Source of the DNA: an uncultured Collinsella sp.
GTDB lineage: Bacteria > Actinomycetota > Coriobacteriia > Coriobacteriales > Coriobacteriaceae
Reading direction: 5' to 3'
NCBI GenBank assembly: GCA_937982065.1
Contig: CALJMO010000053.1
Span: forward strand, 6,226-70,225
Length of the DNA stretch: 64,000 nt
The position numbers and the translations under genes were made by a program. A model generated the notes under the pieces. That model made no database searches. It was not told the DNA's origin and was given only the letters and a program-made list of their open reading frames with translations. Shown piece by piece: positions 39,106-47,264 of this stretch; positions within the stretch are counted from its first letter, which is position 1, and each line of letters starts with the position of its first letter.

Positions 39106-40344
39106 ATGAACTCCGAGGAAAGAAGGGCCGCGCGCCGCAAGCGCCGCGAGGAGAGGCGCGCCAAGGCCAAGGCCGAGCGCGTGAAGCCGTGCACCCTTGA
39201 GGCCGTGGCCGACCTCAACAGCCTTTGCAAGGCCTCCAAGCAGGCGGCGGGCGGCGTGATGTGGAAGTCCTCCACGCAGCGTTATATGAAGGACTATCTG
39301 CGAAACGCGGTCAAATCGAGGAACGACCTTCTGGAGGGCCGCGACATATGCCGGGGCTTCATCCGCTTCGGCCTGTGGGAGCGCGGCAAGCTGCGCCACA
39401 TCAGCGCCGTGCACTTCCCAGAGCGAGTGATTCAGAAGTCGCTTTCTCAGAACGCCCTCGTACCCGCGATAGTCCCGACACTCATAACGGCCAACTCCGC
39501 CAACATCAAGGGGCGCGGCACCGACTACGCCCTGAAGCTGCTCAAGCGCCACCTGGCCGACCACTGGCGGCGGCACAGGCGCGAGGGATACATCCTTTTG
39601 GGCGACTTCTCAGATTACTTCGCCCGCATAGCCCACGGACCCGTCAAGCGGCAGGTGGCCGACGCACTGCTCGATCCGCGCGTGGTCGCCCTCGAGCACC
39701 GCCTGATAGACGCGCAGGGCGAGGTGGGCCTGGGTCTGGGCAGCGAGCCGAACCAGATATGCGCGGTGGCCCACCCCAACCGCATCGACCACTACGTGAC
39801 CGAGATGCTGCGCCCCGAGGCCTACGGTCGATATATGGACGACTTCTACCTGATCCACGAGAGCAAGGAGTACCTGCAGGTGTGCCTGCTGCTGATAGGG
39901 CGCAAGTGCGCCGAGCTGGGCATAGAGCTGAACCCGCGCAAGACCCGCGTGGTGAAGCTCACGCGCGGGTTCACGTGGCTGAAGAAGCGCATCTTCTACA
40001 CGGACACGGGCCGCATAGTCGTGAAGCCGTGCCGCGACTCCATCACGCGCGAGCGCCGCAAGCTGAAGAAGATGGCCCGCATGGTCGCCGATGGCGTCAT
40101 GACCCCCGAGCAGGTTGAGCGGAGCTACCAGAGCTGGCGCGGCGGCATGAAGCGGCTGGACGCGCACCGCAGCGTTTTGGCCATGGACGCGCTGTACCAC
40201 AGCCTGTTCGAAAATCTCGCGCGGGAGGGGGGGGGTGCTCAATGCAGGCCAACCCGAGGGACGATTCAAGCGGAGGCAAGCCCTCGCAATAGCGGAGAAC
40301 CGGCAACTCAAAGCAGCGGCCTAAGCGAAGCGGCCGCGAAATAA
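39106..40344 (+). CDS. DGR reverse transcriptase
   Basis: 412 residues from the ATG at 39106 (an in-frame GTG at 39097 is also possible). Catalytic motifs: GDFSDYFARI with Asp167/Asp170, GLGLGSEPNQ at 208-217 and YMDD at 243-246, followed by GIELNPRKTRVVKLTRGF. It copies the TR RNA into cDNA with errors at adenines and the cDNA replaces the VR. The C-terminus has a run of nine G (40227-40235); in the present frame it ends after EGGGAQCRPTRG..., and with one G fewer it would end at 40324 with a basic helix-like tail. Which end is native is uncertain. Confidence 0.93.
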   Translation: MNSEERRAARRKRREERRAKAKAERVKPCTLEAVADLNSLCKASKQAAGGVMWKSSTQRYMKDYLRNAVKSRNDLLEGRDICRGFIRFGLWERGKLRHISAVHFPERVIQKSLSQNALVPAIVPTLITANSANIKGRGTDYALKLLKRHLADHWRRHRREGYILLGDFSDYFARIAHGPVKRQVADALLDPRVVALEHRLIDAQGEVGLGLGSEPNQICAVAHPNRIDHYVTEMLRPEAYGRYMDDFYLIHESKEYLQVCLLLIGRKCAELGIELNPRKTRVVKLTRGFTWLKKRIFYTDTGRIVVKPCRDSITRERRKLKKMARMVADGVMTPEQVERSYQSWRGGMKRLDAHRSVLAMDALYHSLFENLAREGGGAQCRPTRGTIQAEASPRNSGEPATQSSGLSEAAAK

Positions 40345-40354
40345 CAGAAGCATC

Positions 40355-40386
40355 GAAGGCGTGCCGCGGCGCGCCTTCTTTCTTTG
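40355..40386 (+). terminator. Intrinsic terminator after the DGR
   Basis: GAAGGCGTGC pairs with GCGCGCCTTC (10 bp, one G-U) around CGCG and is followed by TTTCTTT. It ends the reverse transcriptase transcript and separates the DGR from the lysis module. Confidence 0.8.
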
Positions 40387-40462
40387 CGCCCATCGAAGCG
40401 GCCCGGCAATCTCACGGCGCCAATACGATGGCGACACATTCCCCGACAAGAGAGGAGTCCGC

Positions 40463-40789
40463 ATGGACACTGAGGAAGACATGCCGCGCCCCAACGAGCT
40501 TCAAGACGGCACCATGGCCGAGGTCAACGCCCTGCGCGATCTGCTGTCGCAGATCGGCGACCCCGACGCGGCGCACGACGCGGGCGTTATCGACGATGAC
40601 GAGTACGCTGAGCGGAAGGCGCGAAAGCTCGCCTACACCGCGGCGCTCGCCGCCTACGACAGTGGCGAGACGCTCGACGTGTCGGCGCTGATCGACCAGA
40701 TGCGCGAGCGGGCGTCGCAGCCGACGCAGACCGAACAGAACACGGCGAACATCGACTACCTGCTCATGACGGTCGGAGGTGACCAGTAA
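40463..40789 (+). CDS. Phage protein upstream of lysis genes
   Basis: 108 residues with GAGAGGAG before the ATG. Acidic and helical (NALRDLLSQIGDPDAAHDAG), ending ERASQPTQTEQNTANIDYLL. Proteins of this pattern (helices with NxANIDYL near the end) often precede XkdX in siphophages, probably tail or lysis accessory. Confidence 0.55.
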   Translation: MDTEEDMPRPNELQDGTMAEVNALRDLLSQIGDPDAAHDAGVIDDDEYAERKARKLAYTAALAAYDSGETLDVSALIDQMRERASQPTQTEQNTANIDYLLMTVGGDQ

Positions 40790-40956
40790 TGCCAACGAAG
40801 AAAACCGACGAGCATTCCGAGCACTTCGCGCTCGTCAAGAAGTACTACGACCGACCTCTTTGGAGTAAGGCGCGAGTGCATAAGGCCGTCGAGTGCAAGT
40901 GGATCACCGCCGACGAGTACAAGGAGATCACCGGCGAGGAGTACACGGCCGAATAG
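40789..40956 (+). CDS. XkdX-family protein
   Basis: 55 residues. FALVKKYYDRPLWSKARVHK and ITADEYKEITGEEY are the XkdX pattern, small proteins between tail fibre and holin genes in PBSX-like and many Gram-positive phages. Function unclear. Start overlaps the preceding stop (TAATG). Confidence 0.8.
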   Translation: MPTKKTDEHSEHFALVKKYYDRPLWSKARVHKAVECKWITADEYKEITGEEYTAE

Positions 40957-40976
40957 GCGGAAGGAGGGCGCCCAGG

Positions 40977-41390
40977 ATGGAAGTGCTCAAACTTTTTGCG
41001 CCTTACGGACCGGCTTGGCTTGGCGGCGTGCTCCTGACGCTCGTTGCGTTCTACTTCGGGAAACAATTTCTTGAGGAGTACAAACGCCAAAACCAGCGGA
41101 AGGGCGAGCTCGACCTCAAGCGCGAGGAGCGCAAGCAGGCCGAAGTCGACGAGCGCGCGCAGCGGGACCGCGAGCGCTCGCAGATGGAGGGCCGCATCGC
41201 CGCGCAGATGGAGCGCAGCAACAGCCTCATGGAGGCGATGAAGACGCTCATGGAGTCCGTCGTGGCGTCCAACGAGGTCTTGCACGCGGACTTGGCGCAC
41301 AGCCAGGCGAGGAGCCAGGGGATGGCCGAGAAGGTCGACCACATCTGCGACCGCGTCGACCTTATCTACAGCAAGGAATCCGACAGATAG
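40977..41390 (+). CDS. Membrane-anchored coiled-coil protein, lysis accessory
   Basis: 137 residues. One transmembrane helix near the N-terminus (PAWLGGVLLTLVAFYFG), then a long charged coiled coil (EYKRQNQRKGELDLKREERK) to the end. It resembles XhlA-like or spanin-like accessories beside holin. Exact role unknown. Confidence 0.6.
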   Translation: MEVLKLFAPYGPAWLGGVLLTLVAFYFGKQFLEEYKRQNQRKGELDLKREERKQAEVDERAQRDRERSQMEGRIAAQMERSNSLMEAMKTLMESVVASNEVLHADLAHSQARSQGMAEKVDHICDRVDLIYSKESDR

Positions 41391-41400
41391 GAGCAATCGA

Positions 41401-41706
41401 ATGAATGAGATCCAGGCGGGCCTCACGGTGTGCACGGTCCTGGTTGTGCCGTACATCGTGCAGGCGATCAAGACGAAGGCGATGACGGGCAACGTCGCCC
41501 GCTGGACGGCAATCGCCGTCTCGGCGGGATGCGGCGCCCTCACGGCCATGTCGGGCGGCGTCCCGACCGAACCCTCGGCATGGGTTACGTCCATCTTCGC
41601 CGCGGTAGGCGGCGTTCAGGTGGCCTACGCGGCCTTCAAATCGGTCGGCATCACGGACAAATGGCTGGACGCCCTGCTGGCGCTCGGCGACATCAAGGAG
41701 GACTAA
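41401..41706 (+). CDS. Holin
   Basis: 101 residues with two or three hydrophobic helices (IQAGLTVCTVLVVPYIVQAI, WTAIAVSAGCGALTAM, WVTSIFAAVGGVQVAYAAF) and a charged tail. Directly upstream of the amidase with one-base overlap. It should form the membrane lesion that releases the endolysin. Confidence 0.82.
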   Translation: MNEIQAGLTVCTVLVVPYIVQAIKTKAMTGNVARWTAIAVSAGCGALTAMSGGVPTEPSAWVTSIFAAVGGVQVAYAAFKSVGITDKWLDALLALGDIKED

Positions 41707-42770
41707 TGGCAGACTTCGCAAACGTCCAGCCGGACGAGTACAAGCTTCTGGGGCGCAACTTCTCGGCGGGCCGTCCGTTCGGCATCAAGGGCGTCACGAT
41801 CCACCACATGGCGGGCGACCTCAACGCCGGCCAGTGCAACGGCATCTGGGGCGCCAACGGCTGCTCGGCGCACTACTCGGTCGACCGCAACGGCTACATC
41901 GTGCAGCACGTCAACGATCTCGACCGCGCCTACGCCTGCGGCGACGGAATCGGCACTGGACGCGGCAACGATACGACCATCTCCATCGAGCACGCCAACA
42001 GCGGCAGCAACCCGTGGACGGTCCACGAGAAGGCAATCGAGAGCGGCGCACACCTTGTCGCGGCCCTGTGCCTGTACTACGGCCTCGGTCGCCCCGAGTG
42101 GTGCAAGAACGTGTTCCCGCACCGCTACTGGAGCGCCACGGCTTGCCCCGGCGAGCTTGCGGGCTCCCAGCGCGACCATTACATGCAGCGCGCCCAGGCG
42201 TGGTACGACGCGATGAAGGGCGGCAAGGCGCCCGCCCCCTCCGCCGCCGCTAAGCCTGCCGCGGCAAAGCCCTCTCAGGCGGCATCCGGCGGCTTCACGA
42301 AGGCATCTGGCAAGCGCATCCCCGTCCACTACTCCCTCCATCTCAAGGGCGGCGGCTGGCTGGACGAGGTGACCGACTTCGGCGCCGGGGACAACGGCTT
42401 CGCGGGCTACCCGTGCCGACAGCACGACCTCCTTTGCGCCCGAGTCGATCGCGGCACGCTCAAGTATCAGGTCCACACCATCGAGGACGGCTGGCTTGAC
42501 TATGTTTCCAAGGGCGACCGCAACGATACCGTGAACGGTTGCGCCGGCATCGCCGGCCACACCATCGACGGTGTACGCATGTACTACATGACCCCGGGCG
42601 GCGAGGAGTACAAGCAGGCGTGGTATCGCTCGCAGACCACCGCGCGCGCCGGATGGCTCGACACCGTGTGCGACGACGGCTCCACCTACGGCGGCGACGA
42701 CTACGCCGGTTTCTACGGCGAGCCGCTCGACCGACTCCAAGTCTGCGTCACCGACGGCAACCCGTACTAG
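41706..42770 (+). CDS. Endolysin: N-acetylmuramoyl-L-alanine amidase
   Basis: 354 residues. Amidase_2 domain in the first 180 (GVTIHHMAGDLNAGQCNGIW, then ISIEHAN and HRYWSATACPGELAG, giving the zinc His/His/Cys and a Glu). A Pro/Ala linker (PAPSAAAKPAAAKPSQAA) leads to a C-terminal binding region with three repeated units (YSLHLKGGGWLDEVTDFGAG; YQVHTIEDGWLDYVSKGD; YRSQTTARAGWLDTVCDDGS), each about 50 residues, of the Clostridium-type hydrophobic-W/GW kind. It cuts the peptide from MurNAc in the host wall. Confidence 0.93.
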   Translation: MADFANVQPDEYKLLGRNFSAGRPFGIKGVTIHHMAGDLNAGQCNGIWGANGCSAHYSVDRNGYIVQHVNDLDRAYACGDGIGTGRGNDTTISIEHANSGSNPWTVHEKAIESGAHLVAALCLYYGLGRPEWCKNVFPHRYWSATACPGELAGSQRDHYMQRAQAWYDAMKGGKAPAPSAAAKPAAAKPSQAASGGFTKASGKRIPVHYSLHLKGGGWLDEVTDFGAGDNGFAGYPCRQHDLLCARVDRGTLKYQVHTIEDGWLDYVSKGDRNDTVNGCAGIAGHTIDGVRMYYMTPGGEEYKQAWYRSQTTARAGWLDTVCDDGSTYGGDDYAGFYGEPLDRLQVCVTDGNPY

Positions 42771-42771
42771 C

Positions 42772-42861
42772 ATGATCGCGCTGGCTTTCGTCCTCGGCGC
42801 GCTCTTCGGCGGCACCGTGGCGACAATCGGCCTGTGCCTCGTGAGCATCAACGGGCGCTAG
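42772..42861 (+). CDS. DUF3789-like tiny membrane protein
   Basis: 29 residues, one hydrophobic helix (MIALAFVLGALFGGTVATIG). Micro-proteins of this type (DUF3789) are common at the end of phage lysis modules. Confidence 0.6.
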   Translation: MIALAFVLGALFGGTVATIGLCLVSINGR

Positions 42862-42867
42862 CCGCGG

Positions 42868-42897
42868 CCCGCTCGGGTTATCCCGGGCGGGTTTTTT
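42868..42897 (+). terminator. Intrinsic terminator ending the late phage transcript
   Basis: CCCGCTCGGG pairs with CCCGGGCGGG around TTAT and is followed by six T. It closes the phage late operon before attR. Confidence 0.88.
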
Positions 42898-42989
42898 CTC
42901 GAGAAAAGGTGTTGCTACGCCGCCCGTGGTATCCTGAGCAGCACGACGGTCCCAACGGCGCAGATCTCGGTTCTAGAATCTAGGCAGAC

Positions 42990-42999
42990 GGGGCACCAT
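42990..42999 (+). repeat. Right attachment core (attR)
   Basis: GGGGCACCAT, identical to 7087-7096. To its left is phage sequence (GGTTCTAGAATCTAGGCAGAC, of which CTAGAATCTAG is partly palindromic); to its right is the host sequence that once followed tRNA-Arg. Confidence 0.75.
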
Positions 43000-43009
43000 C
43001 GAACGTAAG

Positions 43010-43044
43010 ACCGTCCGAACCTCGCATGGTCCGGGCGGTTTTTC
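43010..43044 (+). terminator. Original tRNA-Arg terminator, displaced by the prophage
   Basis: ACCGTCCGAACC pairs with GGTCCGGGCGGT (two G-U/mismatch positions) around TCGCAT, then TTTTTCTT. It lies 10 bases past attR, exactly where the tRNA gene would end in the empty chromosome, so it was probably the terminator of tRNA-Arg. Confidence 0.75.
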
Positions 43045-43062
43045 TTATACCGACGCGACGTG

Positions 43063-45798
43063 ATGGGACGTGGTATGGCAGCAACGGATATCGAGCGCGG
43101 ACTTTCGACCGCCGAGGTCGAGGAGCGCATCGCCGCCGGTAAGATCAACCGCAACATGGAGCTCAAGACCAAGTCGGTCAAAGAGCTCATCATCGAGAAC
43201 CTCTGCACGCTGTTCAATTTGATCAACGTGATCTTGGCGTTCCTGGTCATTTTGACCGGTTCGTTTAAGAATCTGACGTTCCTGTTCGTGGTGTTCCTTA
43301 ATACCGCTATTGGCGTCATCCAGTCCATGCGTTCCAAGAAGATGGTCGATAAGCTCACACTGCTGACCTCCAAGAAGGCCATCGCGGTGCGCGACGGCGC
43401 CGAGGTGGAGCTCGACCTGGACCAGATCGTGCTCGACGACATCATCCGCCTGGGGCGCGGCGACCAGATTCCGGCCGACGCCGTGGTGGTATCGGGCGAG
43501 GCGCTCGTGAACGAGAGCCTGCTGACGGGCGAGAGTGACCTTATTAAGAAGCAGCCCGGTTCCGAGCTCATGAGCGGCAGCTTTATCGACTCGGGCCTGC
43601 TGCGCGCCCGCGTGATCCATGTCGGCGCCGACAACTACGTGACCAAAATTAATAACGAGGCCAAGTACGTCAAAAAGGTCAATTCCGAGATCATGAACGC
43701 GCTTAACGCCATCGTGCGCTTTGCGAGCATCATCATGATCCCGCTCGGTTTGGCGTTGTTTGCCTCGAGTGTGAGCGAGCTGTGGGATGCCGCGGGAACC
43801 CCGGGCGATAGCGCGCTTTCGTGGTGCTTCTCCGAGCTGTTGGCTGGTCATGTGCCTTCGTCGGCGCTGCTGTCCACGGTGGGCGCCCTGCTGGGCATGA
43901 TCCCGCAGGGCCTGGTGCTGCTGACCTCGTCGGTGCTTGCCATCGCCACGGTGCGCCTGGCCCGCCGCAAGGTGCTGGCGCAGCAGCTCTACTGCATCGA
44001 GACGCTCGCTCGCGTCGATGTACTGTGCCTGGACAAGACGGGCACCATCACGTCGGGCCGCATGGAGGTCGAGGGCACGTATCCGCTGCCGGTTGAGGGC
44101 GTGAGCCTAGACGCCGGCTCGGACGAGGCGGCCGTTCCCGTCGATACCACGGTGCTCGATTTTGCGCTGGCTAACGTGGCGCGTGCGACTTCGGCCGATG
44201 CCAACGAGACCTGCCAGGCGCTGCTCAACTATTACGCCGATCGCCCGGTCGAGGTGTCTGAACCGCTGTCGGTCATTCCGTTCTCGTCCTCCAAAAAGTG
44301 GAGTGGCGCGTCGTTTGCGCAGGGCTCCTATGTGATGGGTGCGGCGCAGTTTGTGCTCTCTGATTGTGTGTTTTCGCAGGTCGAGAACCGTGTCGCCGAG
44401 CTTGCCGATACCTGCCGCGTGCTCGTGGTGGCGCGCGTGGACGGCTTTACGCCCGATGGCGATATGGTGGGCGAGGCCGAGCCCGTGGGCTTTGTGACCA
44501 TCCGCGACGAGATTCGTACCTCGGCGGCCGAGACCATCGGCTACTTTAACGAGCAGGGCGTGACCCTCAACGTGATCAGTGGCGACGACCCGCGTACGGT
44601 GTCGTCGATCGCGCGCGTGGTGGGCGTGCCGGGGGCGGACGCTTATGTGGACGCCACGACGCTCGATACGCCGGCCAAGCTCGATGCCGCAGTGGACCGC
44701 TACCATGTCTTTGGTCGTGTGACCCCGCAGCAGAAGCGCGAGCTCGTGCAGGCGCTCAAGCGCCGCGAGCACACCGTGGCCATGACGGGCGACGGCGTCA
44801 ACGACGTGCTGGCGCTCAAGGAGGCCGACTGCTCCGTGGCCATGGCGGCCGGCTCCGATGCCGCGCGCAACGTGGCCGAGATCGTACTCGTCGACAACGA
44901 CTTTGCCTCGATGCCCGCCGTGGTGGCCGAGGGCCGTCGCTCCATCAACAACCTGCAGCGTTCGGCGTCGCTGTTTCTGACCAAGACGCTGTTCTCGATG
45001 GGCCTGGCGGCGCTGTGCATCGCGCTGCCGCCGTACCCCTTCGAGCCCATCCAGATGACACTCATCAACTTCTTCTGCATCGGCGCGCCGGGCTTTGTGT
45101 TGGGCCTGGAGCCCAACAATGCTCGCGTGAAGGGTGCGTTTTTGACGAACGTACTCAAGCGTGCACTGCCGGCGTCGATTGCGGTCATTATGGCTGCGGC
45201 GCTCGATATCTTTGTGACGCGCGTGTTTGGCTTTAGCCAGCTCACGCTGTCTACGATGTGCCTGCTTACGTCCTGCGCGGCGAGCGTCAGCCTGATCTGG
45301 CGCATCTCGCAGCCTCTCACGCCCTTACGTGTGGTGCTCTTTGTGTTTGTAGTCGCCGGCATCCTGGTGGGCGTTATCGGATTCCCGGAGCTGCTCTCTA
45401 TTGCCAACCTGTCGATAGGCCAGATGGTTATCTTGGCTGTCATCGTGATCTTTACCTGCTCGGTGTTCTTTAAGCTCGCCACGATGATGGATTCGCTCAA
45501 GCCGCGTCGTCGTCATGCCGCAACTGGTTTTGGGCGTGGTGTGCGCGTTCACCTGGGTCGCGGTGGCGGCAAGGTGAGCTCGACGGGTTCGACGGCCGAG
45601 CGTTTTGCCAAGCGCGTCGCCGCCGACATGGCGCAGCGCCGCGAAGATCGCACCGCTCGCGAGGCCGAGGCCCGTGCACTCGAGGGCGTGGCCCAGGCCC
45701 AGCCCAAGAACAAGAAGGGTGCCGGAGCCAAGCGCTCTCGCGTGACCAAGTCCGCGCAAGGCATCAAAGTCTCGATGCCAAGTAAAAAGAAGAAGTAA
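43063..45798 (+). CDS. Cation-translocating P-type ATPase
   Basis: 911 residues from the ATG at 43063 (a second ATG at 43075 is equally possible; neither has a strong ribosome site). Actuator motif LTGESDLI, phosphorylation site LDKTGTIT, nucleotide domain FSSSKKWSGASF and hinge GDGVNDVLALKEAD are intact. There are about ten membrane helices. The motif set is like CtpE-type calcium or general cation ATPases of Actinobacteria; the ion is not certain. A long Arg/Lys/Ala-rich C-terminal tail (last 90 residues, ending in KKKK) is unusual. Confidence 0.9.
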   Translation: MGRGMAATDIERGLSTAEVEERIAAGKINRNMELKTKSVKELIIENLCTLFNLINVILAFLVILTGSFKNLTFLFVVFLNTAIGVIQSMRSKKMVDKLTLLTSKKAIAVRDGAEVELDLDQIVLDDIIRLGRGDQIPADAVVVSGEALVNESLLTGESDLIKKQPGSELMSGSFIDSGLLRARVIHVGADNYVTKINNEAKYVKKVNSEIMNALNAIVRFASIIMIPLGLALFASSVSELWDAAGTPGDSALSWCFSELLAGHVPSSALLSTVGALLGMIPQGLVLLTSSVLAIATVRLARRKVLAQQLYCIETLARVDVLCLDKTGTITSGRMEVEGTYPLPVEGVSLDAGSDEAAVPVDTTVLDFALANVARATSADANETCQALLNYYADRPVEVSEPLSVIPFSSSKKWSGASFAQGSYVMGAAQFVLSDCVFSQVENRVAELADTCRVLVVARVDGFTPDGDMVGEAEPVGFVTIRDEIRTSAAETIGYFNEQGVTLNVISGDDPRTVSSIARVVGVPGADAYVDATTLDTPAKLDAAVDRYHVFGRVTPQQKRELVQALKRREHTVAMTGDGVNDVLALKEADCSVAMAAGSDAARNVAEIVLVDNDFASMPAVVAEGRRSINNLQRSASLFLTKTLFSMGLAALCIALPPYPFEPIQMTLINFFCIGAPGFVLGLEPNNARVKGAFLTNVLKRALPASIAVIMAAALDIFVTRVFGFSQLTLSTMCLLTSCAASVSLIWRISQPLTPLRVVLFVFVVAGILVGVIGFPELLSIANLSIGQMVILAVIVIFTCSVFFKLATMMDSLKPRRRHAATGFGRGVRVHLGRGGGKVSSTGSTAERFAKRVAADMAQRREDRTAREAEARALEGVAQAQPKNKKGAGAKRSRVTKSAQGIKVSMPSKKKK

Positions 45799-45808
45799 CC
45801 ACACCTCA

Positions 45809-45924
45809 CAGGGTAGCTAATTTGGGACGGGGCTTTTTTAGCTGCCCCGGCTGACAACGCGATCGGTTTGGTCGATTGACGGCCAGGACAGCTAAAAAAG
45901 CCCCGTCCCAAATTAGCTACCCTG
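45809..45924. repeat. REPIN: perfect 35-bp inverted repeat
   Basis: The arms 45809-45843 and 45890-45924 are perfectly complementary (CAGGGTAGCTAATTTGGGAC... and its reverse), with 46 bases between. The same unit, GTAGCTAATTTGGGACGGGG followed by CTTTTTTAGCT, occurs at 63005 beside the RAYT gene. It is thus a non-autonomous pair of REP elements. It also reads as a bidirectional terminator because CTTTTTTAG follows a GC-rich core, closing the ATPase gene. Confidence 0.88.
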
Positions 45925-46014
45925 CGATGTTTAATTGATGCTGAGCGCCTGTGGGAGCATAGCGATGTTATGCTCTAACCTCGATTGTTTGAATTGCTTC
46001 GAAAAGAGGATGCC

Positions 46015-47157
46015 GTGATCTGCCCGCATTGCCTTAAGACTATCGAGGACGGCGCCTCGTTCTGCCCCTACTGCAACGCCTATGTGGGTCCGGGCGATGG
46101 TCCCGAGCACACCGAGTTCGTGTTCTGTGAGGGCTGCGGTGCCCGTCTTTCTCCGCATGATCGTACGTGCCCCAAATGCGGACGCCCCGCTCCGGGTATC
46201 CTCTCCGAGGACGCGGCCGCATCCGACCTGGCAGCGGGCCGCACGGCAGGCTTTCCGCGCCTAACGCAAGAGCAGATCGATACTGAGGTGCCTCATGCGC
46301 CGGCCTCTGCCGCTGCGGTGCTTTCGGACGCCGCCGATCCTAACGAGACCTGCGTGCTGCCGGCTTTCGATAAGGATTTCGGTATCCCCAAGGTCGATAT
46401 TCCCACGCCGGTTTCCTTGCATGACGATGCTCAAAAACCCAAGCGCAAGGTGCATCCCGACGAGGACGCCTATCACAAGCACAAGCGTCATATTCCCAAG
46501 CCGCTCATCGTCATCGCGGTCCTTGCCGTCGTTTGCGGCGGTGCCTATTGGTTCGTGACGGCCGATCCCATGGGTGTCATGCCTGGCTTCTATGACCAGT
46601 TTGGTCAGGCCGCGCAGACGACCTTCCCTACGCGCCAAAAGGGCGAGGCGACTGAGGACGATACCAAGCAAGACGATTCTGCCGAGGTGGTCCAGGAAGA
46701 AACCGTGCTCACCGATGACCAGCTCTATACCAGGCTCGACGGTCTGTATCAGACCATCGTGTCCTACGGTGACGAGGACCAGATCGGCGAGGTCATCGAT
46801 TCCTTCAACAACGGCTATCTCCGATCGCCGCTGTCCACCCGTCAGGAGCTGTCGCAGAGTGCTTACGCCCTGCGCGACCAGATCAAAAAGACGCAAGATG
46901 AGCTTAACAACCTTAAGTATCAGGACGATACGGTCTATGCGGATGACATCGCCCACTTAAAGCAGCTTGCCGAGTGGATGTATGAGCGCGTCGACGTAAT
47001 CTGCCAGAGCTGGGATATCTCGCTGGCCATTCCCGATGGCGAGTCGATGAGTTCCCACCAAAGCGAGATCCTGGCGCCCATCGCACAGGGCGGCAACAGC
47101 GCGCTGAATCAGTACGACGCCAACGTGGGCTCCTGGAAGCCGCAGCAGCGTTCCTAA
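46015..47157 (+). CDS. Zinc-ribbon membrane protein
   Basis: 380 residues from the GTG at 46015 with AGAGGA upstream. Two zinc ribbons at the start (CPHCLKTIEDGASFCPYCNA and CEGCGARLSPHDRTCPKCGR), a disordered acidic linker, one transmembrane helix (PLIVIAVLAVVCGGAYWFVT) and an extracellular helical domain (about residues 230-380). No catalytic motif. Family function unknown; proteins of this build often act in envelope stress or regulation. Confidence 0.7.
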   Translation: MICPHCLKTIEDGASFCPYCNAYVGPGDGPEHTEFVFCEGCGARLSPHDRTCPKCGRPAPGILSEDAAASDLAAGRTAGFPRLTQEQIDTEVPHAPASAAAVLSDAADPNETCVLPAFDKDFGIPKVDIPTPVSLHDDAQKPKRKVHPDEDAYHKHKRHIPKPLIVIAVLAVVCGGAYWFVTADPMGVMPGFYDQFGQAAQTTFPTRQKGEATEDDTKQDDSAEVVQEETVLTDDQLYTRLDGLYQTIVSYGDEDQIGEVIDSFNNGYLRSPLSTRQELSQSAYALRDQIKKTQDELNNLKYQDDTVYADDIAHLKQLAEWMYERVDVICQSWDISLAIPDGESMSSHQSEILAPIAQGGNSALNQYDANVGSWKPQQRS

Positions 47158-47195
47158 AATTAGTTCGCCATAGTCGGCATAACCTACGTGCGCAA

Positions 47196-47225
47196 TTGAT
47201 GTAAGCGCATGCTTATTGCTACAAT
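47196..47225 (+). promoter_or_regulatory. Promoter upstream of the cyclophilin gene
   Basis: TTGATG (47196-47201) and TACAAT (47220-47225) are 18 bases apart, about 40 bases before the ATG at 47265. Confidence 0.6.
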
Positions 47226-47264
47226 TCGTACAAATATGCTTTAAACGCACGAGGAAGGAACCAC

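Larger units (their letters stand above)
7087..42999. mobile_element. Siphovirus-type prophage integrated at the 3' end of tRNA-Arg
   Basis: The element lies between two copies of GGGGCACCAT (7087-7096 and 42990-42999). It contains a serine integrase, repressor/Cro pair, recombination and replication genes, terminase, portal, capsid, tail, DGR, holin and amidase in ordinary siphovirus order. No structural gene is visibly broken, so it may be inducible; the IS200-type insertion at about 25.1-25.8 kb falls between genes. Its GC content looks higher than that of the flanking mre/obg region, judged by eye. Confidence 0.93.

Noticed and set aside
39106..40344. Reverse transcriptase as a retron or group II intron protein
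   Set aside because: There is no msr/msd-like structure, maturase or endonuclease domain, and the adjacent TR/VR pair and Avd-like gene fit a DGR.
42915..43634. A 239-codon minus-strand frame across attR
   Set aside because: It is antisense to the ATPase gene. Its only meaningful part is the last 24 codons, which would become the integrase tail in the excised phage.
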